Source of the DNA: Chytriomyces cf. hyalinus JEL632
Lineage: Eukaryota; Chytridiomycota; Chytridiomycetes; Chytridiales; Chytriomycetaceae
Length of the DNA stretch: 64,000 nt
Assembly (NCBI GenBank): GCA_025435555.1
Contig: JAIWWG010000040.1
Coordinates: forward strand, 62,001 to 126,000
Direction of reading: 5' to 3'
Below the pieces are notes generated by a model. It saw nothing but the letters and a program-made list of their open reading frames with translations. It did no database searches and was not told where the DNA came from. The position numbers were made by a program, and so were the translations under genes. Positions 45,850 through 57,162 of the stretch are shown piece by piece; positions within the stretch are counted from its first letter, which is position 1, and each line of letters opens with the position of its first letter.

Positions 45850-47208
45850 ATGAGCACTGAAGAACAAACCTTGGACGCTGAATGGCTCTCCAAAGCACAG
45901 GCGGAGATTGATGCAAAAACAAAGCCGCTCGGTTCTCTCGGCCTCCTTGAGGCAGCCAGCGTGCGGCTGATTGTGCTGCAGCGGACCCTGAAGCCAAGGT
46001 GCGTATCCAATGATGACTTATCACTATATTTGGTTCTCTTTATTCATGCGCACTCTCCCTCTGTCGTTGTAGAGTCCGAGACGGTGCCATCGCACTGTTT
46101 GCCGGAGATCACGGCCTCGCCGATGACGGTGTGTCGCAGTACCCAAAAGTCGTGACACGCGAGATGCTGAGGAACCTCGGAACAGGCGGCGCTGCCATCA
46201 AGTGAGTTGCCGAAGACCGCATGCCTTCCATGATCCGATCCACTGACTCACCTGCTCCAGCGCCATCTGCGCCGCCAACAATCTTGTCCTCCGTGTCATT
46301 GATGTCGGCGTGGACACTGATGAAACATTCACAAACGTGCTTGTAGACAAAGTCTTGAGTCCGAATGGGACCCTTTCCAGCTTCACTCAAGACGCTGCCA
46401 TGACGCCAGATCAATTGGACGCAGCCATTGAGGCCGGAAGGAAGCAGACATCCATAATGCTGTTGGATGCTGACGCTTTTGGCATTGGGGAATTGGGTAC
46501 ACATGGTTGTTCCGTTAAATGCAGGTCATGTTTTGGTGGCTGATCACGTTTTTGATCCGCAAACAGGCATCGGCAACACGGCAGTTGCTTCCATCTTGCT
46601 TGCGGCGGCATCTGGAAGTAGTGCCGCAGAAGTCACCGGAAAAGGAACCGGCGTCGAAGGCGAACGCTACACGCACAAGGTTTCGATTGTTTCTCAAGTT
46701 CTTGAAAAGCATGCAGACATTATTGCCAAGAATGACTGGAAGCTGACAATGCAAACTTTGGGAGGGGTAACTTGATCTTTTCTCATTCCTTTCAAGTGTT
46801 TAGTTGACTCCTTATCCTGTTCAGCTCGAAATTTCAGCAATGGTCGGTGCCTGCATCGAGACGGCTCGCACTCCAGGAAAGGCGCTCATGATTGATGGCT
46901 TCATCTCCACGGTGGCGTTCCTGTACGCACTCAAAATGTACCCAAACGAAGTTCGCACGCTTGGTCGATGCGTGTTTTTGAGCCACTTGAGCGCCGAACA
47001 AGGCGCCCGCATTGCCGTGGATGAAATTCACAAAATCTTGGCTACAGTTGAAGGAGCTGCTTCGATTGGAAAACCGTTGCTGGATTTGGGACTGCGTCTT
47101 GGAGAGGGAACTGGTGCGGCACTGGCGTTCCCACTGCTCAAGGCGGCGGCACATGTTGCAACTGACATGAACACATTCGCTGGAGCTGGTGTCAGTGAGA
47201 GCAATTGA
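45850..47208 (+). CDS. cobT: Nicotinate-nucleotide:dimethylbenzimidazole phosphoribosyltransferase (CobT-like)
   Basis: In bacteria CobT makes alpha-ribazole phosphate, the lower ligand of cobalamin, from nicotinate mononucleotide and dimethylbenzimidazole. Five exons (45850-45998, 46073-46201, 46261-46496, 46567-46766, 46825-47208) give 365 residues, the usual size. Family motifs are KPLGSLGLLE, ALFAGDHGLADDGVSQYP, GGAAINAIC, GELGIGNTAVAS (completed by the third intron's removal), TLGGLEISAMVGA, MIDGFISTVAFL and LRLGEGTGAALAFPLL with the catalytic Glu. The four introns show it is a resident nuclear gene, not bacterial contamination. The rest of cobalamin synthesis is not expected here, so its role may be remodelling of salvaged cobamides (inference). 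Confidence 0.93.
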
Positions 47209-47447
47209 AAGTGTTGCATTGAGGGACATTGGATGCGAGATGGTGTATTCTAAAGCCACAACACGAGAGAATAAACAGTGAAGAGGACAAGGCAGACTAC
47301 CAACGCAGCCATCAGCCGTTCGAGCAAATGGGGGGCATGGCTGTGGTCGTGTTTCCTGGCGGGTCTGCCCCTGTCTCTGTTCGCTCGGATCGGGCCAGGC
47401 AGAAATTCAATTCTTTTTCTGGACCGACATAACCAAACTTCCTTCTA

Positions 47448-48693
47448 ATGAGTCAGGCCAGCGACTTTATCGTCGCAACAGGGAGTGGCGCAGACCCGCT
47501 GCCCCTCGCGAACAAGGCGATTAAGCCCACACTGTCCAACAAACAATCTCATTCCACGATCGCATCTTCTGCCACGCTGTTCAGCCGCTGGTCGTCGCTT
47601 GACACGAACCGTCACTTGCAATCTCTTTCCCGCAAGGCAGAGACCAAACGACGAACCAACATTGTCAACTCGCACTGGAGAGACTTGCTGCGAGTCTCTC
47701 TGTCGGCTCTGCCCTTGCTGTGGCGCCAGCTTATTATTGTCGCGATATGGTCCACGGCCGTGTGTTTGGCGCTGTTACTGCCAGTTGATGCCTTTCAAGT
47801 CATGCGCGTTCCTTTAAACTCAATGCCGTTTGTGGCTGTGACGACCATTACTTTGAATCTGCTGCTGGCGTTCAGAAACAATGCTGCTTAGTTGAGTCCC
47901 AATGTTCAAATCCCCTCAAAGCCAAACCCCAAACACGACACATTCTGACTAGCTTCAAAAAAACAGCGATCGGTTTTGGGAGGGACGAAAACTGTGGTCG
48001 CAGATGCGATCCAACATTGCAAATTTCAGTCGCTACGCAGCCGCATTTGACAAGACATCGTCACTAGAGGAAGACCTTGCAAAACAAAATGCCATCCGTC
48101 TTTTACCGCAATTTGCCAATGCTGTGAAAGATTCCCTTAGATTCGGAGTAACGCGTTCTTCCGAGTCTTCCAAATCACAACAACATGCGCTCCCATTCTT
48201 GCATACGTCGATACCTCCAGCCGACATCATCATGGAACTGCAACAATACCTAACACCGCGACCCATCATGAAACTTCCCTCGCAAGGCCCCTTTTTGGCC
48301 ATCTTGTCTGCTCTTGTCGAACAAGCCATACAACTCCAGCGCATCAAAACTACACCACCTCCTGCAGCATACACTATTCATTTGAAGCAAGTTCTCATCA
48401 TTTATCTCATCAGTATTCCATTTACGCTTGTGCGCGACTTGCGTTGGCTCACGATTCTTGTAACGCCGCTTGTGGCCTTTGTTTTGTTGGGGATTCTGCT
48501 GATTTCTGCGAAACTGGAGGATCCGTTTGGTGAAGATGCCGTGGATTTGCGGATGGATGAATATGTTGCTGATATTGAAGAAACGGTAGAACTGGTGTTG
48601 CTGAACATGGTTCGCAGCGATGAGGCGAAGCGCACGCTGGACTGGATTGAGCCGTGCAGTGTTTTGAACGCCTTCAACAAGGGACAATTTTAG
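47448..48693 (+). CDS. Bestrophin/RFP-TM family anion channel
   Basis: Bestrophins form pentameric chloride channels; many fungi carry UPF0187-type members. Two exons (47448-47890, 47967-48693) give 389 residues. The signature region spans the intron: FRNNAA in exon 1 continues YDRFWEGRKLWSQ in exon 2. Membrane segments include LIIVAIWSTAVCLALLL, LIYLISIPFTLV and FVLLGILLIS, and EDPFGEDAVDL carries the conserved D-rich loop. The intron uses the donor GTTGAG, without a G at the exon end. The long N-terminus before the first TM (about 85 residues) is polar. Confidence 0.92.
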
Positions 48694-48871
48694 CACTTTT
48701 GCATCGTTTTTGCGTTGATTGAGGGACAGTAAAATGCATGATGAATAATCGAAGGCAACTCGTATCGTCACTATTCATTTTATTTGGTATTTCGAGGGAA
48801 ATAGACACACATGCGAGAACATGAAAACCATAAATTTAAGAGTTCAGAAATTATAAATAAAACAGTAACAG

Positions 48872-50009
48872 TTAATTCTTCCCAGCGCGCTTTTTTTGAG
48901 CACCAACGCCATCTTTCTGAGTAGCTGATGCTTTCCCATTTTCCTTGGCCTTCTCCAATCGCGCAAGCCTTTCCCTCTTTCTGTCCGCAATATAAAAGTT
49001 GACAAACAGCGACAGCATCGACACCATGTACCAGAGCAACATTTTTCCACAAATGGATGGGTAGACAAAGTCAGTGTTTGCAAGGCCTCGGAATGCCGCG
49101 TAGTATGGGTACAGGTAGCCGACTCCCAACGCCTGCAACATCATGACACAGAACTGGGTCATTTGCATTAACGTGATCCATTTTTTGATGAACGCTACTT
49201 GCTTGAATCCGAGGGCAGACAGGAAATAGTATCCGTACATGACGACGTGGATGAACGAGTTTAAGGATGCGCTGAACCAGGCTTCACCCCCAGGACCAAC
49301 GTAAATCACGAACCACCAGACGGCAAGAACGCTTCCGTGGTGGTACATGTGCAGGAACGAAATTTGGCGGTTGTTTTTTTTGAGGACCATGATGAGCTAT
49401 AATTTATCCGGGAAAAGGATGGTTGAGTTGGTCACAAGCTTCCTGACTAAAGAAAACAACACTGACCGTGTCGACAAATTCAACAATCTTTGAAATGTAA
49501 AACAGCCACACGAGTTTCGCCATCTTCCATCCGTTCTCAGTTGGATCGACAGGGTTCCCGAGCAAGCTGTAGTTGTTGCGCACGGCTTCCGCAATCAGCG
49601 CCACGCACATGTACCCACTGAGCGACGACAGGAACAAATTGTGCACCAGCGCAAACGCCTTGATCTCAAAGCGGGCGCGACTTCGCATGATGCTGGTGCC
49701 CACAAACACCATCATTAAGTACGCAGCCACGGCCAGAAGCACATGGGCAGGGTCCATCAACGCCAAGCGCGACGTGTGTGCGGGGCAGCGAATGCGGTCG
49801 AGGAGTGAACCGAGTTCAAACCCATCCAGTCCGGTCTTTGCGGCGGTATCGGCGAGTCCTTGTTTCACAAAGGCAATGCGGCTGTTGACTGCAGGACCAA
49901 GCACCGTTCCTGCAGCCTTGCATGCATTCAGGAACAGATCCTCGGGCCAAGTTTGGAGTGTTGAGACAATGACGGCCTTGGCTTCGACAAAGACGCTGTT
50001 CAAGTCCAT
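48872..50009 (-). CDS. ELO-family very-long-chain fatty acid elongase
   Basis: It adds two carbons to acyl-CoA in the ER membrane (3-ketoacyl-CoA synthase). Exons 50009-49467 and 49396-48872 (70-nt intron) give 355 residues. The histidine box is SFLHMYHHGSVLAVWW (HxxHH). Conserved ISKIVEFVDTLIMVLKKNNR precedes it and SFIHVVMYGYYFLSALG follows. Seven TM segments are plausible. The C-terminus is lysine-rich (KKRAGKN), possibly an ER-retrieval signal. The start ATG at 50009 was chosen because upstream codons contain no ELO homology. Confidence 0.95.
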
Positions 50010-50198
50010 TTCAGCCGAGAGTTGGTTCGAAGATGGAATAATAACTGCGGGGCTTAGAAAAAGTAAAAAGAAAAGAGAAGTGAAGCACTTTACACTCCAA
50101 CACCCAGGAACACCTTTTAACCTGGCTCGTATTCGCACATACAACAAAACTTCAATGACAAACTTGTTTAAACAAACTAAAACTCCACAGTCCGCATT

Positions 50199-52797
50199 TT
50201 ATCGGCTGACACCGCTGCTGCTGGCACCGTTGCTGTTGGCTGCGCTCAATGCAACAAAGCCCCAGTCCAAGAACCGATCTGGCAATGCCCATCTCAACGC
50301 TGCAGTGGCTCTCGCGTCCCAACCAACACGATATCGCGTCTTGGGAAAGGGGCTGGTCAATCCGTGAACGATTGCTCGACTCACATGGCGGCAACTGCTT
50401 GTCAACGCCTTCGCCACATCGCTTTCCTCCACCACGCCCATGTCAACCATTCGCTGTACCGTCCCAGTCTGAGTCAGAAGCGGACCCACGCTCTTCCCAC
50501 GAGGCCGGCGTCTCTGCTGCTGCCCCTCCGGATCCACGTAAGCAGCACTCTCGGTATTTGCCGAAGCGGTAAGTGAAGCCGTCAGCGTGTTGATCAAGCT
50601 GTGTCGACGCGGCCCCTGGCGTGCAGTGGCACGTTCTTGGTATTCGATTTCACGCACACGACCCGCAGCAGCATCGCTCATGTCACGCACAGTCTCCATC
50701 AGTGGGCCGTACAGTTTCTGAGCAACTTGGCTGCGATCCATCGCGTCCCAAGTCGGGTGCTGCATGTTTGTGGATGAAGAAGGCTGCGACGAGTACCCGC
50801 CCATGCTCGTCGATGCTCGAGCTCGGTCCAGTCGGGGATCCGTAGTGCTTGCACGCCGGGAGCGCATTTGTTGCACGCTTTGGGGCCGCGGTACTTGAGG
50901 TGTGCTGAATGCGGCTTGAGCTGAAGTTGGCTTGGTGACACCCAGCGAAGTGGCACTACGTGGCGGGGTATAGCTACTCCCCATCGAACTCATGCTACGG
51001 CGAGGTTTGACAGGGACGGGAATAGAACTGGCGATCAGTCTTGGAGATGTGGGCGGTGACACAATTCCGAATACTTGTGGAGAGCTCGGCCGGTTATTTT
51101 CGTCAACCGATCCACTACCTCTGCGATTCACAATCTTACGCGAAGGTGGCACATATGGTGCATCTTCTTCATCTTCAGCCAAGGAGGAGAGAGATGGAGG
51201 TGGCGCAGACATTCGCATGTGACTCCGGGACATTGAACGGACAACTGGCGGAGATGTAGGCACCGAGTCCTGTCGAAATTTTGGTGGCATATCTTCTTCA
51301 TCCATCTGAGTTCGAGATGATCCAAGCTGAAGAGAGTGGTTATTGGAAGTCGATTCCTTTTTCTGAGGAGTCCAAGAAGAGGCATCCAGCGAACCGGGTT
51401 CGATGATGGAAACGCTGATTTGATCCAAGCAATGATGAGATACTGGGCTCAAAAAAATTAACTAGGCTGGTGTCGTCTTACCTAATTCCAAATGGATACA
51501 GTTCGACTCTTAAACTTTCAGACACCGCAATCAGAGCCATTTTACTCGCAGCATACGATCCATTGATGGGAGCAGCAGTAATTCCAACGCTTGAGCAGAC
51601 ATTTATAATGCGGCCTTTCGATTCCCTCAATAAGGGCAGGAAGCATTGTGTGACTGCAACCGCCCCTGCAGTATTGACTTCGTAACATCTCATAATTTCC
51701 TGCAATGGAACAACTTCCAGCGCACCGGGAGATTCTGTGCCTTCGCAATTGATGATTCCAACAAACAAGTCCTCAGGTGCAACGGCTTGGTTCTCTAATT
51801 TCGCGTTTGATGTGGGTGCAGGCTTTAACGCTTCAATGTCATCGTCTGAATCATTATCCGATTCCAGGTAGTTGAGCGGTTCTGCGGACAGGCGCGAAAG
51901 ACCTCTTCCTGGAGATGCGGGGATGGCAATTGAGTCCTTATTCACGTCCCTCCTGACATTTGTTCGAACAACTGCACCGCTTTCGGCAAGCGTGTTAGAG
52001 TCGACGCCGATGTAGTGGCATACACGCTCATAGGCGTTGCGCAGGGACTGAGGGTCTGTCACGTCGAGCACAAGAGCAACGAGATGGCCTGGCCCTCGTG
52101 CACACCGCTGCTGCAGTCGAGCTCCATGTTGAAAAGACGGGACTCCTGCAAACACTGTAAAGCCCATTGATACGAGCGTGCGCGCCGCATGCGTGCCAAT
52201 CCGACTGTATTTGGTTATTTAATTAAAATGAATCGGTAGGGGTCCACTTTGTAGTTACCTTGCCGCCCCTGTCACGAGCACACATCCTGCCGAATGCGAA
52301 GTGAACTCGAGGTTGTATCCAAACACCCGTGACGCTGTAATTGCAACGCCTGCGTTCACTGCATACGAGATGTAGTCCGCCACGGCCAGTGGATCCACAG
52401 ATCCATCCGAAGAGGTTAGTGCAGACACGGAGTCGGCGAGTGTCTTGGCCGGTGGACGTTGCGGCGACGTAGCGGGCGCCAGAGATGACGCAGCGGCACT
52501 GCCGCCACCCTGCGATCCTTCCAAACCCACGGCCCTTTCCCCATCTGTACTTGCGGTTTCTGCAGCAGGTGCTGTTGTTGTCAGGGACTGCACAAACTGT
52601 TGCCAGTTGAAGGACATGTCTCGGATACTGATTTTGGAGATTTCTTGAACCAAGCCCTTCACATTGATTTCGTGGGAAACATGGACCGACAGTGCTTTCA
52701 GCCCGTGCTTGGCAATGACCAGCACACGCTGGCTTGTACTGCTCAGTCCCACCCAGCTGGCGCGCTTGGCCATCTCGTATCCTTGCAGCACGCCCAT
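50199..52797 (-). CDS. Short-chain dehydrogenase (BDH1/HSD17B-like) with long low-complexity insertions
   Basis: Exons 52797-52259, 52204-51482 and 51414-50199 join in frame to 825 residues. The SDR core is spread out: VLVTGAARSRIGTHAARTLV (cofactor loop), VNTAGAVAVTQCFLPLL, INVCSSVG (Ser) and SYAASKMALIAVSESLRVEL (Tyr and Lys), then FGISVSIIEPGSLDA. The first ~160 residues precede the core and carry Ala/Ser/Pro-rich sequence. A ~300-residue Ser/Arg/Pro-rich insert then separates the core from a C-terminal KTRYRVGWDARATAALRWAL, which matches the end of animal BDH1/HSD17B types. The catalytic residues are present. The substrate is unknown. Confidence 0.85.
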
Positions 52798-53443
52798 GCG
52801 TCCAGTAGTCCCTCTCGATCAGATTTCAGCTTTTTTAAAATTCTCAAATACAGCCAGAACGGTGCACATGGCTCCATAGAAGATCAAGTCTCAGAAGGTG
52901 GCTAGATTGTGCAAGCACCATTCGTGGCAAAGGAGTATCGTGTCGCCTTCCGTCTTCATCGCAAAATAAATTGATTACTTAATTTCGAACAGACAATATA
53001 TCCTCTTCAATCATGGGGCCGAGGAAACTTGAACGAAACCAGAGGCGCACCTGCAGGCGTGATGTTGGGAAGACAGCAAGTGTCGGGGCACTGATGAAAT
53101 GTTTCTTCCGTGACCGTCAAATTTTTCGAAGTCACAAAACAAGTGCGTAAGACATGCACCCACCCTCCTCCTCGATCCATCCCAACAGCAGCAGCCATCA
53201 CAACCACCAGACTTCACGTCATCCATCGAATCAGCGCACTGGAGAGGAGCACCGTGGACGCGAACAGCGAATTACAGAAATGATTGACGCCAGAGTCTCT
53301 TGGAATGTCTGTTCGAATCTCAAAGGGTCACAGGACGAATCGCTCGTATTTGAACCGGAACGGAATGCATGCGAGGATCCGACCCTACTCGCTATGATAT
53401 CCTTGACACTGTGACTAAAGATGGTCCTTCTTTCGCAAACAGA
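52798..53443. other. Leader and promoter region of uL2
   Basis: About 650 bp before the ribosomal protein start. A CGCAAACAG ending one base before the start codon looks like a splice acceptor of a 5'-UTR intron, whose donor I could not place. Short open frames on both strands (for example minus 53007-53207) have no recognisable content. Confidence 0.5.
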
Positions 53444-54208
53444 ATGGGTCGTGTTATTCGTGCACAGAGAAAGGGTGCCGGTGGTATTTTCAAAGCCCAC
53501 ACCAGACTCAGAGTCGGAGCTGCCAAGTTCCGCGCCCTCGACTACGCTGAGCGTCACGGATTCATTCGTGGAATCGTCAAGGAGATTGTTCACGACCCAG
53601 GAAGAGGTGCTCCCTTGGCCAAGGTCGTCTTCCGTGACCCATACAAGTTCAAGCACAGAGAGGAGACCTTCATCGCCACTGAGGGCCTTTTCACTGGACA
53701 GTTTATCTACGCCGGAAAGAAGGCTTCCTTGAACGTCGGAAACGTCCTCCCAGTCGGACAGATGCCCGAAGGTACCATTGTCTGCAACATTGAGTCCCGC
53801 ATTGGAGACCGTGGATCCCTCGCCCGTGTTTCTGGAAACTACGCCACCATCATTGGACACAACGGTGACGAAGGTACCACCCGTATCAAGCTCCCATCTG
53901 GATCCAAGAAGGTCATTGCCAGCACTTGCCGTGCCTCCGTCGGTATCGTTGCCGGAGGTGGTCGTATTGACAAGCCAATGCTCAAGGCCGGAACTGCCCA
54001 CCACAAATACAGAGTCAAGCGTAACTGCTGGCCAAAGACTCGTGGTGTTGCCATGAACCCCGTTGATCACCCACACGGAGGAGGTAACCACCAGCACATC
54101 GGTCACGCCTCGACCGTTTCCAGATACGCCCCACCCGGTCAAAAGGCTGGTCTCATTGCTGCCAGACGTACCGGTTTCAAGCGTGGATCCAAGATTCCAA
54201 AGGATTAA
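53444..54208 (+). CDS. RPL8: 60S ribosomal protein L8 (uL2)
   Basis: It belongs to the large ribosomal subunit near the peptidyl transferase centre. Intronless coding part, 254 residues. The start [14 protein letters not shown] is the universal N-terminus of eukaryotic uL2, so the in-frame ATG upstream at 53369 is rejected. Conserved blocks are [43 protein letters not shown] and [16 protein letters not shown], whose histidine is functionally important. Codon use is strongly C-ending (GGA and CGT/AGA for Gly/Arg being exceptions), unlike the neighbours, as expected of a highly expressed gene. Confidence 0.98.
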   Translation: MGRVIRAQRKGAGGIFKAHTRLRVGAAKFRALDYAERHGFIRGIVKEIVHDPGRGAPLAKVVFRDPYKFKHREETFIATEGLFTGQFIYAGKKASLNVGNVLPVGQMPEGTIVCNIESRIGDRGSLARVSGNYATIIGHNGDEGTTRIKLPSGSKKVIASTCRASVGIVAGGGRIDKPMLKAGTAHHKYRVKRNCWPKTRGVAMNPVDHPHGGGNHQHIGHASTVSRYAPPGQKAGLIAARRTGFKRGSKIPKD

Positions 54209-54409
54209 ATTTCTTTGCAATCTTTTTCTTTCTCGCTTTCTTTCATGTATGGGATTGGTGTGATGTGTGGATTGGGGTGCTGGGTAATTGCGGCAATGTA
54301 ATCGCTCATGTTTCGGTTTTGGGACAGGTAAATAAATGTCGCCAAATGTCTTCAGGTTTCACTCAAACAGAAAGTAAAATTTAACTAAAATTTAAATGCT
54401 GCAAATATT

Positions 54410-55390
54410 ATGTCGTCCTCACTAACTATACAGGCTCTCCGGCGCATGGCCGCCACAATCGAACAACGAAGCATTACTGCAGCAGCTGGAAGCGCAGTGA
54501 AGTGGAAGTACGCTGTTCCCGAACCTAAACAAGCAGTTGAGTCGTTTTCCCACACCTCCATCCAGATAACCGTGAAAATCAACGCAATAACAACAACAAC
54601 ATTATCAACAACAACAACCAGGCGGTACTCGCCATGCTCGTGGCAACAACATCACCAGCATCGCATCACGCCATGGACACACTCTCGGTACTCTTTACAG
54701 TGCGGTCACGAATGCTGCGCAAACACGCTGGCGAAGTATCGTTTCCAGGCGGAGCCTTGGATGCCACAGACTCTTCAATCCTTGCAGCAGCGCTTCGAGA
54801 GACACGCGAAGAAATTGGAGTTGAATCCGTGCTGGTCCTCGGCGCACTGCCAACATTACCAGACATTTCGTTACGAATCAAAGTGTCACCGTTTTTGGGT
54901 ATAGCGTGTTGGCGGCCGTACTGTGGAGGAGATGTGGATAGCGTGGCGGAGGAGGTGCGGCATTGGGGAAGTATTCCTGAGAGTCAGATGGGATCCGTGC
55001 GAGTCAAGACTATTGAGGAGCTGAGTATGACAATGAATCGGGATGAAGTGGATTCGTGTTTCTCTGTGACTGTGAGTGATTGTTTTATTTTAAGTTCTCA
55101 CGTTTAGCTGACATTTGGGGGTGGGTAGTTGAGGGATTTACTGGATCCGAAAAAACGGCGAATGCAAGATTTTCGGGATAGAACCGGTCTCAAGATTCCA
55201 GTTTGGAATGGACCCAACAATGAGCAGATCTGGGGGTAAGCTTGAGAAGGGATTCGGAGGAGATGAACTGACATACTTTCTCATAATACACACAAGACTG
55301 ACTGCGTTTGTTCTGGACGACTTGCTCAAAAATGTGGTTGCGCCATCGCTGGATGTTGAGTACGGAAACTTGAAAATAAAGGACTTATAA
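54410..55390 (+). CDS. Nudix hydrolase, coenzyme A diphosphatase type (NUDT7/8, Pcd1-like)
   Basis: It likely cleaves CoA or its oxidised forms, typically in peroxisomes or mitochondria. Four exons (54410-54535, 54622-55071, 55129-55235, 55297-55390) give 258 residues. The CoA-diphosphatase signature RKHAGEVSFPGGALDATD leads into the Nudix box, ending LRETREEIGV; the first Glu of the general box is Asp here, as is common in this subfamily. The first intron uses donor GTTGAG and removes an (AAC)n tract. The N-terminus may be a mitochondrial presequence (ALRRMAATIEQRSITAAAG). Confidence 0.9.
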
Positions 55391-55417
55391 ATAAGTAAAA
55401 TAAATATCAAACAAAAA

Positions 55418-56252
55418 TATGCGCCAGTCGGATCGACAGTAACAAGGACAGTTCCAGCACAGGTTCGCAGCAGCGACGTTGCGATTGTCTTTGGATGGAT
55501 GGGTGGACAGCTGCACCACAACGAAAAGTACGCACGGCATTTTGTCGAACGCGGACTTGCGACGTTTATTGTGGAATGCGAGGGTACGGGTGAGTTATTG
55601 TCAGTCATCCAGCAATTTGGTAAACGTGTTCTGATTCGCCATTGGCGCGACGGGAATGCAGTTGTGCAGCAGCAAAAGAAACGCGTGCTGCCACTGGACG
55701 CGTTTGATTCCCTGATTGATGAACTGCAGACACTGGGAGTGATTTTGCTGAAAGCGGGAGAAAGCCCACACAAAGCGATTTCCACATATCGTCAAACGGA
55801 GGATGCATGAAGCTGCGACACCTACTCCTGTGTCTCACCAGCAAAGGGTTAGTTCTCAACACACGATGTGTCATCCTGGACTCAGCACCGGGATCAATGC
55901 AGTTTGTCAACGAACAAGTCAGCAGCTTGCTGGCGGACCAAACATTGCTGCGTTCATGAAAGAAGAGGCTGGCGTGACTGACTTTACGAACCATCCTGTG
56001 ACGCTTGGCGCCGCGTGCGCAGTGTCGGAACGGAGCACGGAAGGGAATGTACGTGGGCCGGGGTTGTTTCTTTACTCGGACGCGGATGAACTTGTACGAG
56101 CAAAGGATGTTCAGATGCATGCCCAGCGATGCCGTGATGAAGGAATACGCGTTTTTGAGCACATGTTTCGTGGATCACCGCATGTGAGGCATGCTGCTGT
56201 GTTTGGGGATGAGTACTGGGCAAAGGTGGACGCGTTTATCGCTAAATTATAA
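55418..56252 (+). pseudogene. TMEM53/DUF829-like alpha/beta-hydrolase with disturbed frames
   Basis: Family motifs are clear: VAIVFGWMGGQLHHNEKYAR at the start of the core, FHISSNGGCM (nucleophile region, SNGG), VILDSAPG, and LFLYSDADELVRAKDVQMHA near the end with GSPHVRHAAVFG for the His. They lie in three frames. One intron (donor GTGAGT at 55590, acceptor before 55661) is credible, but the changes near 55735 and near 55900 have no good splice sites, and no start codon is visible in frame before VAIVF. Either the gene is decaying or I have missed introns. It follows the Nudix gene by less than 50 bp. Confidence 0.5.
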
Positions 56253-56293
56253 TAATAATCTTGGTGACAATTACCAGTGCAATTTCATGCGTG

Positions 56294-56935
56294 TTAAGAA
56301 TCGTAATCAGAATGGCGTGAAGCTGACTGCAAAACAGCCCTAACCAGCCTCACTCCATGTCGGAAAGAAACGTGAAATAAGCGCGAATGGAAACTTGAGT
56401 GGAATAATGGACATGTACTGATTGCAAAGAGTTTACCAGGGAGGTTGGATATTCCTCCAAAACAGAACAGCGTTCTTTTTCCTTGCGCGTTGACTGAAGC
56501 CGGCAAGCCAAAACACAGCATCTCGTCCGACGTGACCTTCTCTGCCCAGCCTCTGGCGTTCGGTAAAGCAGCAAAATCATCGTCATCGCTATCACTGTCG
56601 ATGTATCCTTTCCCGCCACAGTCCTTGTTTGAATTGTGTCCGATATCAACTTCGTTATTTCCCCATCCTTGAATTGATCCTGTATCGCCTCCGCTCTGGC
56701 TGCAATTTCCCAAGTATTTCTCTTTCCTTTTCAGCCCACTTATTTCTTCATTTGGCGGCGGTTTCTCCTCTGCCGTTACTTCCTTCTTTTTGCAAGTCAT
56801 TTTGACAGACGCAGATGCCGCCAGTGCTGGGGAAGATCCACCTGCGGAAGTACCAGAAACGGCCGTCGCCGTGGAGCCAAACGTGCCTGCAGCAGCTGTT
56901 TGACAAACCTGAAATGAAGGGGCTTCATAAATCAT
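56294..56935 (-). repeat. Diverged partial tandem copy of the EAF7 3' end
   Basis: The minus-strand frame repeats the EAF7 segment VGGSSPALAASAPVKKTYKK (here AGGSSPALAASASVKMTCKK), then KEVTAEEK, and later GDTGSIQGW against GDTASIQGW. Similarity continues into the sequence beyond the EAF7 stop (GWAEKVTSDE against GWAAKVASDE; PLFHSSF against PPFHSSI). The domain-bearing N-terminal half is absent. It is a duplicated tail, probably not a gene. Confidence 0.75.
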
Positions 56936-57162
56936 CCACCAAAAAAAAAATGTCAGCTTGGTGACAATTACCCGCTATTCTTGTTTAAAATATCGTTGGA
57001 TATAAGAACGTACACCACCATCAATAGAAGAGTGGAAAGGAGGTTTATTGATTACAGGAGAGGAGTAGTCGCGCAAGTTGGTATTCGAGAGGTTCAACTC
57101 TGATGTTGGGTATTCCAACAAAAGAGGACATTTGCGCGTTGACTGAAGCCGACAAGTCGCAG

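Noticed and set aside
53007-53207. Minus-strand ORF with several cysteines
   Set aside because: No family recognised, lies in the uL2 leader region, and no polyadenylation signal or start context supports it.
53369-53443. Upstream in-frame ATG extending ribosomal protein L8 by 25 residues
   Set aside because: All eukaryotic uL2 proteins start MGR...; the upstream part has no homology and a splice acceptor lies just before 53444.
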